Shown piece after piece: positions 35,299-48,114 of a stretch of DNA of 64,000 nucleotides. A program made the translations under genes and the position numbers. The stretch is taken from the NCBI GenBank assembly GCA_025618425.1, contig CM046838.1, positions 20,054,838-20,118,837 on the forward strand. Reading direction: 5' to 3'. The stretch comes from Heliocidaris tuberculata (taxonomy: Eukaryota; Echinodermata; Echinoidea; Camarodonta; Echinometridae). A model generated the notes under the pieces. That model saw only the letters and a program-made list of their open reading frames with translations. It searched no databases and was not told where the DNA came from. Positions within the stretch are counted from its first letter, which is position 1. Each line of letters begins with the position of its first letter.

Positions 35299-35485
35299 TT
35301 TAATTGCATTTTTTTTTTCTTTTTGTTATCTCTCTACGGTTTGTTTTCATTATTACGGTTAATACATATATATATTAGAATAAGTTTTCAGAAGTGTTTT
35401 ACTAATTCTAGTATGTATGTGTATTAACCATAATAATGAAAACAAACCGTATAGAGAGAAAACAAAGAGAAAAATGCAATTAAAA
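35299..35485. mobile_element. 187-bp foldback element
   Basis: TTAATTGCATTTTT and CTCTACGGTTTGTTTTCATT, then ATTACGGTTAATACA, pair with a near-perfect complement at 35417-35485. The unpaired middle is only about 40 bp. No other copy is seen in the window. Confidence 0.85.
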
Positions 35486-36030
35486 ACACTTTACCCCTTT
35501 CACTTTAGTTGTTAATATTGCTAATTGTTTTCTTCATTTTCCTGTTTCATTATTCTCAATGTTCTCTTCTTTTCTTTAAGACTTCTAATTTACTCTTCTA
35601 CTCTGAGTTTGTTTGTTTTTTGCACAATCAACTTCCCAAATTTCTCAAGGTCTTTTTTTTTTTTTTTTTTTTTGGAGTTCATGCGATTAAATTTTCATCT
35701 TCAAAAAGTCTAGTCAAATTGAACACACGAATAAACACACATTCAGAAAAAAAGAGGTATACTTTGCGTTTTAATATATTTATATATCTTTATAAGAATT
35801 AAAAGTTTCATGTTCCCTTCTTTTCTTCTGAAGCTAGTTGGGGCATTTGATTTTTTTTTTAAACATTACGCTTTTCAATAGGCCCACAAATACCATTGCA
35901 GTCCATTATTCTATTTTATTTTAATCCTAGAATATTAAATTTATCTAGGACAAAAAAACCTCGAAGACGCTGCCTGGAATAAACAACAATTCAGGACAAA
36001 ACCCACTTTGTGAATACTTTCCATCCTGCC
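35486..36030. other. No gene; T homopolymer at 35653-35673
   Basis: AT-rich. The homopolymer makes Phe-rich frames that are not genes. Confidence 0.45.
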
Positions 36031-36269
36031 AATAAGCCAGTTTGTAATTACAGTTCGCGCATGTGCAGATAAAGGTCATTTTGTACAGAGTGCAAATGAC
36101 CTTTATACGCTGTCATTAAGTGCGCACTGTGATGCGCGCACCGGTATGATTTTACCCTGATTTTACCATAGGATTTTACAAGTTAAACAAGTTGCGCGTC
36201 CATCAAAAACAAATGCGTGTGCGCGTACAAATTTGGGTCATTTCAGGGTCATTTGTACCGTGGCTTATT
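36031..36269. mobile_element. Uninterrupted 239-bp inverted-repeat element
   Basis: Ends AATAAGCCAGTTTGTAATTA and GGTACAAATGACC...GGCTTATT are reversed relative to the element at 12632-13803, whose outer part it matches in ends, in GTGCGCRC and AAAGGTCATTTGY words, and in exact length. It serves as the empty-site reference for the nested insertion there. Confidence 0.85.
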
Positions 36270-36399
36270 GTATCCATCCAGGAAAATAAGTCCTTGATAC
36301 ATCTACATGCACTGTGAGAAAGCAATCAGGGTAAAATATTATCCTATGTGGACATTTTGTGGGTGTAACGGTGGTTACGGTCCTTGTTAGATTTTTTGC

Positions 36400-36450
36400 A
36401 AAATAACTGTCCGGACATTGCCTCGGGGTAGTCGTCCGAGAAGGAATTGT
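36400..36450. repeat. Trace of the GGTAGTTGTCC minisatellite
   Basis: CTGTCCGGACATTGCCTCGG then GGTAGTCGTCCGAG matches one to three units of the array at 10.5 kb. Short and degenerate. Confidence 0.4.
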
Positions 36451-36685
36451 GTTTGTACTTTTGTTGTGAATAACTTGAATGGAATGCTGTTGAAATGAAG
36501 ACTTTACAATCAATAGAACTGAGACAGAAGGGAGCATCATTTACAAGGTCTCGGCGACACTTATTGACTGGTGCCCGACCATGATTACACAAATGGGTCT
36601 TTAGACGCAGATTACATGATCATGTTTGACCTACATGTACTTCGTGACAGGCATTGGATAATTTGGTAACATTCTCTGCTTTAGG

Positions 36686-36719
36686 AGTCCGTTATTTACG
36701 CGCCCGTTATTTACGCGCC
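36686..36719 (+). repeat. Tandem pair CGTTATTTACGCGCC
   Basis: Two perfect adjacent copies of the 15-17 bp word. Confidence 0.75.
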
Positions 36720-39057
36720 TGAAAAATTGAAACAACTTTACCGCTTCCATATCAAAGGTCAACCCAGCAATTTTGTCACAGTTTTTCAAGTAACAATTTC
36801 GATATCAAGTATTAGGTATTTGTGTACGCTATAGGTATTTATATCGACACTATTTATATGCAGGCAACTGGAAGCGATCTTTATACACTGGAGGTGCTTA
36901 GGGGTGCCTTGCTAATCCAAATAATTTGTCTGATAGGCCAAAAAAGAGAAAGTTCTTACATTTTTAAGGGCGCATTTTCCAGTCAGCACCACCTGTGGTG
37001 GTGCTCGCTCTGTTAAAAAAAAAAAGGAAGGAGGGGGTTGCGTCCCCTAGCACCGCTGGCTCCCAGGGCCATGTTCATAATCATATATATATGTGTCTTC
37101 ATAATAAGTATTTATGTATTTCTTGAGAACATCAGTAGTAATTCCAACTTCAATTTACTGCGTTAATTTCACGAATCGAAAGCAAATATTTTATACGTTG
37201 AGAGAAAAAGCATTTAGAAGTATGTGTATTGTGTTACAGGGAAACATTAATAGACAAGATTATAAAGGAATCTTTTTCAGCAAACCAATGTCATTTCATC
37301 TTATACAAGGAATGTGGAATATGTTATTACATGATTGTGTTGTGATAAAAGGGATATTTACGATGACTGATTTTATTTAGGCAATAACAATGACATGATT
37401 GTAAGGATGTCAATGTGAATAATATGACTCATCCTTCATTTTGAATGCGATATCCTTCGGCACTGCAATTTGTATTCTAAATGAATGTTTGTTTTGACAA
37501 TAATGAGCCTTAATCAAAGCAGTGTGAACGTCAGAATTTCAAGAGGACGTTAACTACAGGTAAAGGTGAAAAATTAGCTTGTGAGCATTCTCTTTTGTTT
37601 TATTTCTATGTGGAAGAATACCATAGCAGCAATGTCCCATGAAAGGCGTTTCTCTTGAAATTTTATCATATTTAAATCAAGACTTTAATTACGTTGGACC
37701 AAATTTTTATACGAAATGTTTATGTAGTCCCATGTACCCGAACTTGTGTTTGGTTATTTTTCTTTGTTGCCACGTGCAGCCATTTAAATTTGATGATTTT
37801 TTATCATAACCTTAAACTATTTACAATAGAATCAACCATTCTGAATGACTTATCAGCAGTTTCTTTCACACCAGTACACAACATCATCTTTGAGATAAAA
37901 AGGGAAGGAGGAAAAAATAGGTCTTCTTTTCACTTTTTTCGAATTATCTGCCATCGGTTGAAGATCAGGCCTCGCACATGTACGGCAACATGACCACCCG
38001 TCTTAACACGAAACCGTAGACGAGGAGGATGACGATGTCCTATCGATCCAACCAAAGGTTCAATCTCTTATTTAAAGAGATTATCGGTATTTTAAGAAAT
38101 TCTGGAATTCCCACAATCTTATTTCCGATGGTTGCGCCCTTTTGGCAGGATTTTTTTCAAGGTAAAAACATACATTTTTATCAAAAGATGAGCTATGTTT
38201 ACATACTTATACATCACAAACAGTGAACATGGGCAATATTAATTGCCTCAGGCGGAAGTTGAAAAGATTATTTGATTGCAACATAGATACATCAATGTCA
38301 TGCCATGTGTTTTGTTTGAAGTATTAGATTTTTTAAGAATGAAGCGAGGAAGCAACTGAAAAAGACGTTATTTTTCATTAACCGTCATTATTTATGGATA
38401 CAATAAAAATCATGCTTTTAACAGTCTATTTTTTACCATTACGGAATCTGTGTATGTTTTCGTTTACATCAATTAAACAATAAATTCCTTTTCTGGCACT
38501 GGATATGTTTTTCAGAAGGGCAAAATTGTCATCATTAGTTCAGTAAAATAGTCTTAAGGTCAAATGTTACAAATATGATTTAAGATCATTTGAACTTTCT
38601 CGCTTGTTTTGCTTAAACTTACTTTCCAAGAATTGTTTACATCTAAGATAATGGAAAATTTAATTAACAAGAGAAAGTATGAACATTGTCAAGGCATCTA
38701 ATTCTACTCAAATCACCAACAGAAAAAAAAACATTACGAGAGAATGTTAATTTTACCAGTCAAAAAGTAAAACTTATTCAATTATTTTTCAAGTAGTCCT
38801 ACTAATTAAAAACAAACAATGATATGTACCGGACAACAACAATAACACTGATATTAAAAGAAAAATGTCTGTTTTGATGATTATCATCGTATTGTATGAA
38901 ATTTTCTCTCTCAATTTATCGAAAAGTGTCATTCCTTCATGCTTTCCATTCTCTTCCCTCCCCTGATTAAACTCCGTTCAGGAAATGAGAAAACACAATT
39001 TAATAAATAAAATCCACACTTGGTGAAAATCCCAGTTTTACAAGTCAATATCACTTT

Positions 39058-39060
<3 letters not shown>
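36720..39060. other. No gene seen
   Basis: AT-rich. Frames at 37114-37380 and 37694-37993 are of unremarkable composition with no domain or splice support. An A-run lies near 37014-37025 beside a GC-rich fragment ending CACCGCTGGCTCCC. Confidence 0.4.

Positions 39061-39103
<43 letters not shown>
39061..39103. repeat. (TA)n microsatellite
   Basis: Pure TA run of about 43 bp. Confidence 0.97.
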
Positions 39104-39107
<4 letters not shown>

Positions 39108-39304
39108 TAGCTTATCAGCCACACTTATTACCTTTTATTATCATCTATTTCTGTGGCTTAAATCAAATATGTAATCCCAAAATCCCACATATTATTAGTC
39201 TTCAGCTCATTGAATTTGATACTTTCTATGGCTGATCCATTTTTTTTTCTCATATCCTCTGTGTCTTCTCTATAAACGTGATCTGGTGATAAATATGACT
39301 ATCA

Positions 39305-39460
39305 GGGCCCTGTTCCATAAAACTTGTTATCACTAACAAGTTACGATAATAATAATTGTTATAAACTACTGAAATCATTGAATTTGATTGGCTTAGGGCA
39401 AACTTATCATATAGATCTGTAGCATTTGTCATTGATAACAAGTTTTATGAAACATGGACC
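39305..39460 (-). mobile_element. CCAAT-core foldback element, copy 5
   Basis: The core is on the minus strand and is the most diverged (AGCCAATCAAATTCAATG). Arms CATAAAACTTGTTATC pair with GATAACAAGTTTTATG. Ends are GGGCCC and GGACC. Length is 156 bp. Confidence 0.82.
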
Positions 39461-42400
39461 AAAAGAACAAAAAATATGAAATTTATTGGATGTGAGAGTA
39501 TTTCCACTTATCAAATTCTAAATTGCAATTTATTTATTCCTAGCTTATTAAGAGCAGAGTTACTGTTTAGTTTTTTGGCGGATGAAATAACTCGAGTCTT
39601 ATCAAAATGTTTTGTTTTTGTTTTGTTTTTTCCCCTTAATTATTTAATTCACTTTAATCTTCCCATTTATTTACATTTGTTTTTAAGCAAGGAGGCATGT
39701 ATTTGACGGAATATGTTCTTTAAATCGAGTGTGTGTGCAGAGCATCCCAAGGGCATACAGCATGATAGATCCGTTAGCTTTTCCCGCCAAAATCGATTGG
39801 AGGTTAGCACATCAGATCATGTGCAAGTCTCTACCAAGAATAAACACGAACTCCCCTCATTTGGCAGGCAATCCTATTCCAGACCGCCTTCTCGCGATCG
39901 CGGGTCGCCGTGCAACCTGAGAGCGAGAACTCGTCGGCCGACTCCCGCGTTGGCGCCGCCTGGTTAGCTCCGAAGGTACCCCTAGAGTCGCGTCGGTGTC
40001 CAGTAGAAACATCTGGAGCTTGCTCAAAATGTACAACAAACTTGCTTCATATCTCCATCTGAAATTTGACGAAATATTCGATACGAAGGGGGCCCTGAAG
40101 GATATTTCGGCGCTGTGATGTCGCTCTGGATGAGTGTAAAGGAAAAGGAATGGAGAAGGATGGATGGAGTAGTAAGAGAGAAAGTAAAAAAAAATAAATG
40201 CATGATGCGACCTTTCACCGTACATCAGTGCATTGATTTTTTTTCTTCTCTCCAGCGAGGCGGGTGGAGGGTTCATCCCCGACACTTTGGCTGGGTAATC
40301 GTTTACTCCTCCCGCTCACTGCCTTAGGTGGCATACCATCATAATGCATTATCTCCCCTTTCTCCATTTTTCGCCATAAGTAATTGTTTCCGCAAGCCTT
40401 TCTGAAAGTCTAAACCTCATCCATACCTTAAAGTACAATCCTTGATAATTACTGGGAACCTCCCACCTACCCACCTAGACATGCCCCAGAACACAATGCA
40501 TAATTCAGCGAGTTATTAGAGACACCTCACCGGAGACAAAATATAATAAAAACAAGTCGTCTTGTATTTCCATGGATATCTTATTCTTTTTTTTTTAAGA
40601 GAGTGAGGAAAAGACAGATTTATCGATTGCTTGAGAGGAAACGTTTGTTCTGATTCAGATTAGACGCATAATGCGAAAACATCAATTAGGGGAGAATAAA
40701 TTGAAGATCTATGGATGGATGAAATCCGCCTTAGATGTGAATCAATTTTTCCTCCATTATATTACTGACGAAGAAGTTGTTGAATATGAAATTTAAAACT
40801 AATTCATTTTTTAACTTTGAATGGAAATGGAATTTTATTTATTGAAAATCCACTTGGCAGCCCGAGGGATGAATTACATGGAATATGCTGTGCAGAGTAA
40901 AAACATATATCAGCTACGCAGGTTCATATGAACATTGCCTTTTATTTCATGTGTCTTTCCAAATGATCCTCTGGCTTAAATCATAAAATAATATTATGTA
41001 GGATGTAATATACAATTACGGTAAGCATTTGTATTCATGGAGAGGGGGAAGGAATAAAACAAATAGGCAAGATCGAAAGACATAGATATTATAGCAAATC
41101 ATCAAATAGCTAAAACAGAATGAGTCATAAGAAAACATGACCTTAAGCAGTGAAATGATTATGATTAACACATTGAATCAGAAGAAAGGCATACGAATCA
41201 AGTTGACTTATGAATGTCAAAAGAAATCCATATTTTATACGCCATAAATTATATTAATTCAAAGTCTGTTACACAACCAGGACTCTTACTCAAGAATGAA
41301 AAAAAAAATCGCATCTCTCTCTAAATAAAATGAGATGAAAAGTTAGCGATTTGTTGATAGCCCAAAATGCATTAATCCTTTCTTTGCCCTTATTTTTATT
41401 TGAGAAACACTTAAATATTTTCCTTTCCTGTTTCTGATCGGGTGTTGGCCTGAAAAGTTTATCATGAAATATTATTTCTTTTTAAAATGTAATATCTCTC
41501 AACGCTTGCACTCAAATTGGATGTTCTCGTTTTAGGAAATATTCATGAAAAATAATTTTCGAAGTGTGAAATGGATAGAACGTTCAAGATCAGAGGAAAG
41601 AAGATAAGGATTTGTCCTAAAAGGTTCCAAGAAGCATAAAATTGTAAAACTTCATATACCGGTCGTAGTATACCGTGTAGAAGCAAAATGGCGCCTACAC
41701 AATTTTGTTGATATTCATAGTTGACAGATCTCTTTACCATTCTCTTGGTATTTGCTTTACTGTGTTTCCTGGTAAAGCATGGCATTGGTCAGGGTCCTTT
41801 GAAGATTCGATTTTATTTGAATCGTAAAACTTAGTAATACATAGGAGGGTGGCAGTTCTGTTACAGACTCCCACTTCGCGTTAACTCAGAGAGGACAAGA
41901 CAGCTTTTGGTTCACTATGTATCCACAAGCTGATACGATTCGCCTGAATGATTTGAGGACCTTTCCAGTTTTTACCATTACCTAGACAATAGCATTACTA
42001 AAATGTATTTCAATATTTGTAAGGTGAAGAAGTTTGAAATCTAATATTAAGGTAAAAAGCAACTTTGATTAATCATCGAAATTTGAATCACCCAGTAGTA
42101 CAAGAGAAAACAGTGGTCAGTTTGAAAACACCGAATATTATTTGATGTGATACCTCAGCATGAACATTCTTCAACAAATATGGTCCATAGACATATGATT
42201 TGTGATGAACTCTCTCTAGCATGCCTTTTGTTCACCCAGCTACCCTTGAAATGGATAGCTTTTATAAATACCTGCCAATGAGCAGATGAAACTCAAATTT
42301 GTGTCAGCAATAATGTGGCGCGAACGAGACGATTTTATTTGACGATTGAACTGCGGAATATTTCATTCCCAAGCAGTTTAAGTTTAGTTTCAAAACAATT

Positions 42401-42658
42401 ATAAATTCATACTTCACATCAAAAAATATACCTAGTTGAAATGTGTATGGACTATTGAAGAAATACTCAAAATCAAGGCATGAGTCGTGAAGGAAATTAA
42501 AGGAAGAACAAATAAAAGTCATATAATATTTTTTACATAAGGCATTTATTTGTTTATCACATACGTATTATAATTATGGTCACAACTGGAGCTGTGGCTA
42601 TCCCGCAATAATATAAAGATTAAATTCGCAAACCAAAGTTTACCAATTGGGTTTCATG
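39461..42658. other. No confirmed gene; CpG-dense patch at about 39880-39970
   Basis: CGCGATCGCGGGTCGCCG, then TCGTCGGCCGACTCCCGCG and TTGGCGCCGCC, form about 90 bp very rich in CG dinucleotides, in contrast with the CG-poor surroundings. Open frames on both strands cross it, as expected for GC-rich DNA. It may be regulatory. The remainder is ordinary AT-rich sequence. Confidence 0.35.
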
Positions 42659-42893
42659 GATGTAATAACAATGCTCTCAATTCTATTATGATAGTAGTAA
42701 GAAAAGAATTTTCCTCAGCCAAATGTAAGGCCTATTTATCAGTACGTGATGTCATGTCAGCAATAAAATGTTATTGTGTTATGGAAAATATACAGCTCGA
42801 ACGAATCTAAAAGAAAATAGTCCTTACATTTGGCTGAGAAAATTTTTTTTCTTACTACTGTCATAATAGAATTGAGAGAATTGTTATTACATC
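42659..42893. mobile_element. 235-bp foldback element
   Basis: GATGTAATAACAATGCTCTC, ATTCTATTATGATAGTAG and CAGCCAAATGTAAGG pair with the right arm CCTTACATTTGGCTG to TTGTTATTACATC. The arms are about 75 bp and well matched; the loop is about 85 bp. It has no relation to the CCAAT-core family. Confidence 0.87.
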
Positions 42894-45458
42894 AAAAAAA
42901 TGGAAAAGTGGTTTCATTTTACCAAATGTTTTTAAGCGTGTTTTTTTTTTTTCCTTTTTTTTTTCTTTTTTTTTTTTGGTCATGTAAATGCATAACATAT
43001 TTAATAGAATATGTAGAATATGGTGCATAACTTATTATTGTCCATACACGTAAGCTTTTCATGTGTTTTAGCAAAGGCAGAGATGGTTATTATGAAAATG
43101 GGCATGTATGTATATTTTTTGGTATATATTCATGTATGATATTATAGAATCCTTGTGGACGGGAGAAAATATTTAAATATAAAAATATAATTCTGTGCTT
43201 AAATATATTTCAAAACATGGTTTTATCGCAAACTGATGTCATTTACTTTTGATTCGTCAAAATATTTCTTTTCAGTAGGCTTATAAATGCGGGCCTATTC
43301 AATGACCGCTATTTCAGTCATCTTTTCTCCAGATATTTGATTTTAAAAATATATATATATATATATTACAAATCAGCTACTGACAAAAAAAAACAATGAA
43401 TTAGCTGGAAAGCAAATAGAATCATCGGTAACATCACTATTTGACCAGCTTTAATTTTGTACCTTCAAGGTGTTTACAGAAACGTGTATGATACTTCGAG
43501 GGCTTTGTATCGCATGCATAAGGAAATAGAAATGGAGGTAATTATTGACCTGTATACTTAAATGATATTTAAGATAGGATCGTTATATATAGATATAAGC
43601 ACGTTTTTAATTTAGGATCCTGAACACCAAACTGGTCAGTTGCATACTGACGACAGCAACAGCACGAATGAAATGGAATAAGGTCTACAAAAACAAATAC
43701 GGTGTAATCATGTGACAACTGAGAGAAGAAACACATTATTTATCTGGGTTTCTTCAATTAATATTTTATCTTATTTTTTTAAATAAAACTAACAATAAGG
43801 GTCTAGTTGAAAGAAGAGGGACTTGTTAGATGTTGTACTGATTGTAGTATTAGTACACCTACATATATAATATGGTAGATAGAAAGAGAATGGTATATAT
43901 ATGGTATATTTCATTCGCAAGCACGTGGAATGTCGACTATATATGGTCCCAAAACCGCGGAGGTTTGATAGAGAAGGGTCAACTATATGTCAAAATAGGC
44001 ATTTCTGAGCTAATAAATGGGTTAAGCAAACAAATTCCCTAAAATAGCCTCTGTTGCAACATTTGGGTTAAATGGTGTTAGCGGATTTAGGCGCCGAATT
44101 CTAGGTTAAGAAGTGTATAGGATCTTTAAGGGGCCCACCTAAGAAGAAATTCCATTTTTTTTTAAGTGGAGCTCGCGTGCGACGCTTTTCCAAAATATTA
44201 TGGTTAGACTTTTAAAGACGGACTAGCTCTGGGGTGAGACTTTATCTATTTGTATATGTCTTGTGAAATAGAGCGTAAAAGAATATCATTTGTCTAAGCA
44301 CATCAAAAGGGGTCAGGGCAAAGAAAAGGAATGTTTTGAGAAAAGAGACGGCTTTTTACAATGTTGTGAAAGCGGGCGGTTTATTTGGGTCAAGCTAACA
44401 ATGTCGAAAAAGCATCAAAAGTGTTCCATCTTGTAGCTCGCAACAAAGCTGACATTTCAATTAACTCCTTACCAAATATTTTCTTTAAAAAATGGAACAG
44501 GTTTTATTCGCCCTGCTCTAGATTTTTCTAGGCCAAGCATAAAAGAATCGTGACTTTTGAATGACGGAAAACTTTTTTTCAGAGGACGAAACAGCTGGGC
44601 AAGGCTAAAACGACGCGTTTCAGAATGCTGTTGATGATATATTCGCACCTTTTTTTTTTCAGCGGAGACGCTCAATAATTGTTAGACTCCTCTGGAAATC
44701 ATTGTATTACTGATGGCGCGGTAAGCCTCATCAGAGATTAATTGACTCATAAATCAGACCAATTTAAGCTTCAAAATATGCCGATCATCAACAAGAAAAG
44801 CCTTGTTAGATGAATGTCACATTTATTCGACTTCTTTGTCGTTGACATTGTACGCCACCATGCGCCAAACGGAGCTCGGAAGTACGGTATGTTCACGTAT
44901 TCTTTGCATGCAAACATACGACACAGCGATAGAAAATAATGGTTTTAGCCTTTAACATGGCCCATTCAATTCCCTTCATTTCATTCATGCTGCATTGATC
45001 TTCACATTGGGGTTGATGGTTGATGAACTTTTTTGCCCTCTCTGCGTGCAACATCCACCCTTGTCTACCAGCGGATGCAGTGCAAACAACCGCGCGCGCC
45101 TGGTTCTCTCGGCGCGGTATACGCACCCCCCTAATCCCCCTCCCCATTCACCCCCTCACGATCCAAGTGAAGGGGTGGTGTTAATCACTATACCCCCAAC
45201 GGCTGTTCGGTGTACATCCACGATTACAGATTCTCTTAATCGTACCCTCAACCAAAAAATTCGAGAACCAACTGTGAAAATCATCTTAGAGGCTGGGATA
45301 AACCTTAATAACAGCTTCGAAGATGTTTCCCCTTCTTTCTTTCCGCTAACCTTTTCTCGTTATGATGAGGTCAGAAAGTACAAATCTGTTGTTAATGCAT
45401 GTTGCTGAGAGCAGATTCATTTGTTTCAGACAATTTTTTAATATCATCCCCCATCCTC
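42894..45458. other. No gene identified
   Basis: T-rich homopolymers at 42938-42978, a TA run at 43351-43366 and a GC-richer patch at about 45030-45130 (CGCGCGCGCC). The 137-codon plus-strand frame at 44995-45408 crosses this patch. It is Pro-rich, has no recognised domain and is not called. Confidence 0.35.
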
Positions 45459-45487
45459 TCTATCTCTCTCTCTCTCTCTCTCTCTTT
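45459..45487. repeat. (CT)n microsatellite
   Basis: Short CT run. Confidence 0.9.
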
Positions 45488-48045
45488 CGCTCTCAACCTC
45501 TGAGAAGAAGGGGTGGGGAGAAAATGAAATGATAGAGACTTGCATTTTCTATTACAAGAATAGTTTGATTTTCATTGCCATCGTAAATTCATTCATTTAT
45601 ACTTTCCTTTGTATAGTGTACGTAAATGTTGAGTATTTCTATAAGATAAAGTTGAGTTCTGGTCAAGCGATTGCATTGTGAAAGAAACCGTCTCAAAACA
45701 ATTGGGAAAGACTGATAATATCTACATGAGAACTGTTGTATATACTGTGAGGTTTTGGAATCATCAAAATGATAAGAAATTGACCCAATCCCGATGAAAA
45801 GCACATGCACTGTACACAGAAATTGGTATATGAGACTGCACACACATGTGGCATGAATGTTTGGCCCGAACACTTCTGCCATTTCTCAAAATATTTCAAT
45901 ATCATGAATATGAGGGCATTTGAAGATCAATCCTTTAAAGGACCATTTCTACTTTGAAGTTCTCCAAAACTGAAATAAAAGGAATGAGAAAGCTCACGAA
46001 TTAATTCTCACCTTTTTGAACTTGACCTCTCTTCGAGTTATCAATAATTGTAAGAATAAGCAAGCTAAAATTTAGGTATCATGGTGTTTTGAAATGTACG
46101 CCAAAGTTCATTACAGAGTGGCCATTATCATTAATCATCGTAATCATTGTACATATGAAAAAACAGTCATGACAATGCTCGCTCAAAAAGGACAAAAAAA
46201 TTAATATCTAGATGCAGTAATGAGTTTGGGCAAACTGATATTCAAAGCGTGACTCAATAGCATCATATGCGGCTTAATCCACGTCAACGTTCCGGTAATT
46301 ACAAATGTATTTGTTTTCTCAAATGCCATGCTTCTAATTCATGTGATGCACTAATTCTTCAGATAACAATAACTTGCCGCAGCCTTAAAAGCTGCGTGAC
46401 AGTTGAACAATTAAGCTGAAAGCTGAAATTCGCAAATTAAAGAGGGAGGGTGGTTGACAAGTAGGCGTCATAAAGACTCTGTTTGCAAGCATCTTTAATT
46501 CATTATATTTAATCATCTACACTAAACATGCTAAATGTATGTTATTTCTAACATTCTAAAAGCATGAAATCGAATTCGATGGGAAATTCATCTACGTACT
46601 GCGAATTCGTGGAATATTATATCGATAAAAGGGAGCTTGTGCTGCAGACGAGTTTCATCAATTTCGATTACTTTCTGTTACAATGACAATTATGGTAACG
46701 TTGATTTCGGGTGTACATGTATTTAGTCTCTTTCCAAGGGCTACGGCTTGCAAAAAAAATGAAGGAAAAGTCGTTTATATTTGTATATTTTATTGTGCTA
46801 AACAATGTTTCCTTAAATTTGGATACTTTCGGTGTTAAATGTTCGATACATTGGAATTGAAAGTGAGGTCATTAAGCATGTTTTACTTTATTCAGACTAA
46901 TACCTGACAATGGTATTCATTTTGTGAATTTTCATTTAAAAACAAGGAATTTCCTCTTCCCCAAAACGAAAAAATAAGAACACGTCCAACTGAATAAATA
47001 ATATATATTTTCCCTCCCTTTTTATCAAATTACACTGAAATATACATGTATACTTTACACCAAATCACTAAAACAGTTTTATTTCATTCTTTAGTCTAAG
47101 CATAGCAGATCAGTTCAACATCTTTTTTTCTTTGGCTGGTATAAAATAATTATTAATGCACCCGTGCCACAAAAGATACGTCTATTTACCTTGAACCATT
47201 GAGTAATAAGACAGGGCCTCGTGCCTGAAACTAACAGATGTCCTTTGATTCATCCATGTTTCTCATCTTATGCCTATTTTCTGGTAGTAGCGCTTTTGTT
47301 TTGCTAATTTGCAAAATTGATCGAAATATTTGCCAAAGACGAACAGAAAAAAAGGGAGAAAAGTACAGGGTCACAATGATGACGATTAGATATCTCCTTT
47401 ATTAGATGAAGGGAGCCTTTCTGACGTTACCATGGTTACGGTGATTGGAAAAGTTCTGATGATGGATGATGCCTTGATGGTGGTGCGTGTGGGTAATGCT
47501 TGGCTTCATCACACACAAGATTGATGGTAGATGGTATGTATCGCATTAAGAGTTGTCTTTGTTTACCTCGACACAGTCATGGGATAATTACTTTTTTTTT
47601 TGTTGGTGGTGGTATCCGAGTTCTCGGGTCACGATCCAACCCTCAACCCCTCCGAATTTTAACTAAATTTTGGGGATTTTCAATGGAAATTTTTGAAGGC
47701 AACATATTCGTTTGATAGTCGCTAGTCATTTCTGTTAAGTGTCAGTGTCCCATTTGATATTCCCACCGGCTATTCATAAACTTTTATAACCCATTCGACG
47801 AAGATGAACTTACGAATTTAGAGCTAAAATCGTTATTCTATTATTAAAGATAAGTATTGTAATGATAAGCATTGATGATAATCCACCTACCTATTCAGAA
47901 AACTATTTCGATGAGTAGGAAAAGACAACAAAAAAAAAGGACAAAGGGAAAAGGGTACAGAATGTATAGCACCTCTAAATGCTCATTCTCAAACATTATT
48001 GAAAATGCATTACTGAGTAGAGATTATGCACACATTGTGTTAGCG
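45488..48045. other. No gene seen
   Basis: AT-rich, with a T-run at 47591-47601. Frames here are short and unremarkable. Confidence 0.45.
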
Positions 48046-48101
48046 ATTTAGCAATTTAGCGATTTAGCGACTTAGCAATTTGGCGAGATTTAGCGATTTA
48101 A
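48046..48101 (+). repeat. Short tandem GATTTAGC-type repeats
   Basis: Variants of GATTTAGCAATTTAGC with a 9-bp period repeat about six times, directly left of the GC-richer element that follows. Confidence 0.8.
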
Positions 48102-48114
48102 GTTATACGGATAC

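Noticed and set aside
39713..40327. Overlapping frames on both strands near the CpG patch
   Set aside because: They are long because the patch lacks AT-rich stop codons. There are no splice signals or recognised domain, and the frames disagree on strand.
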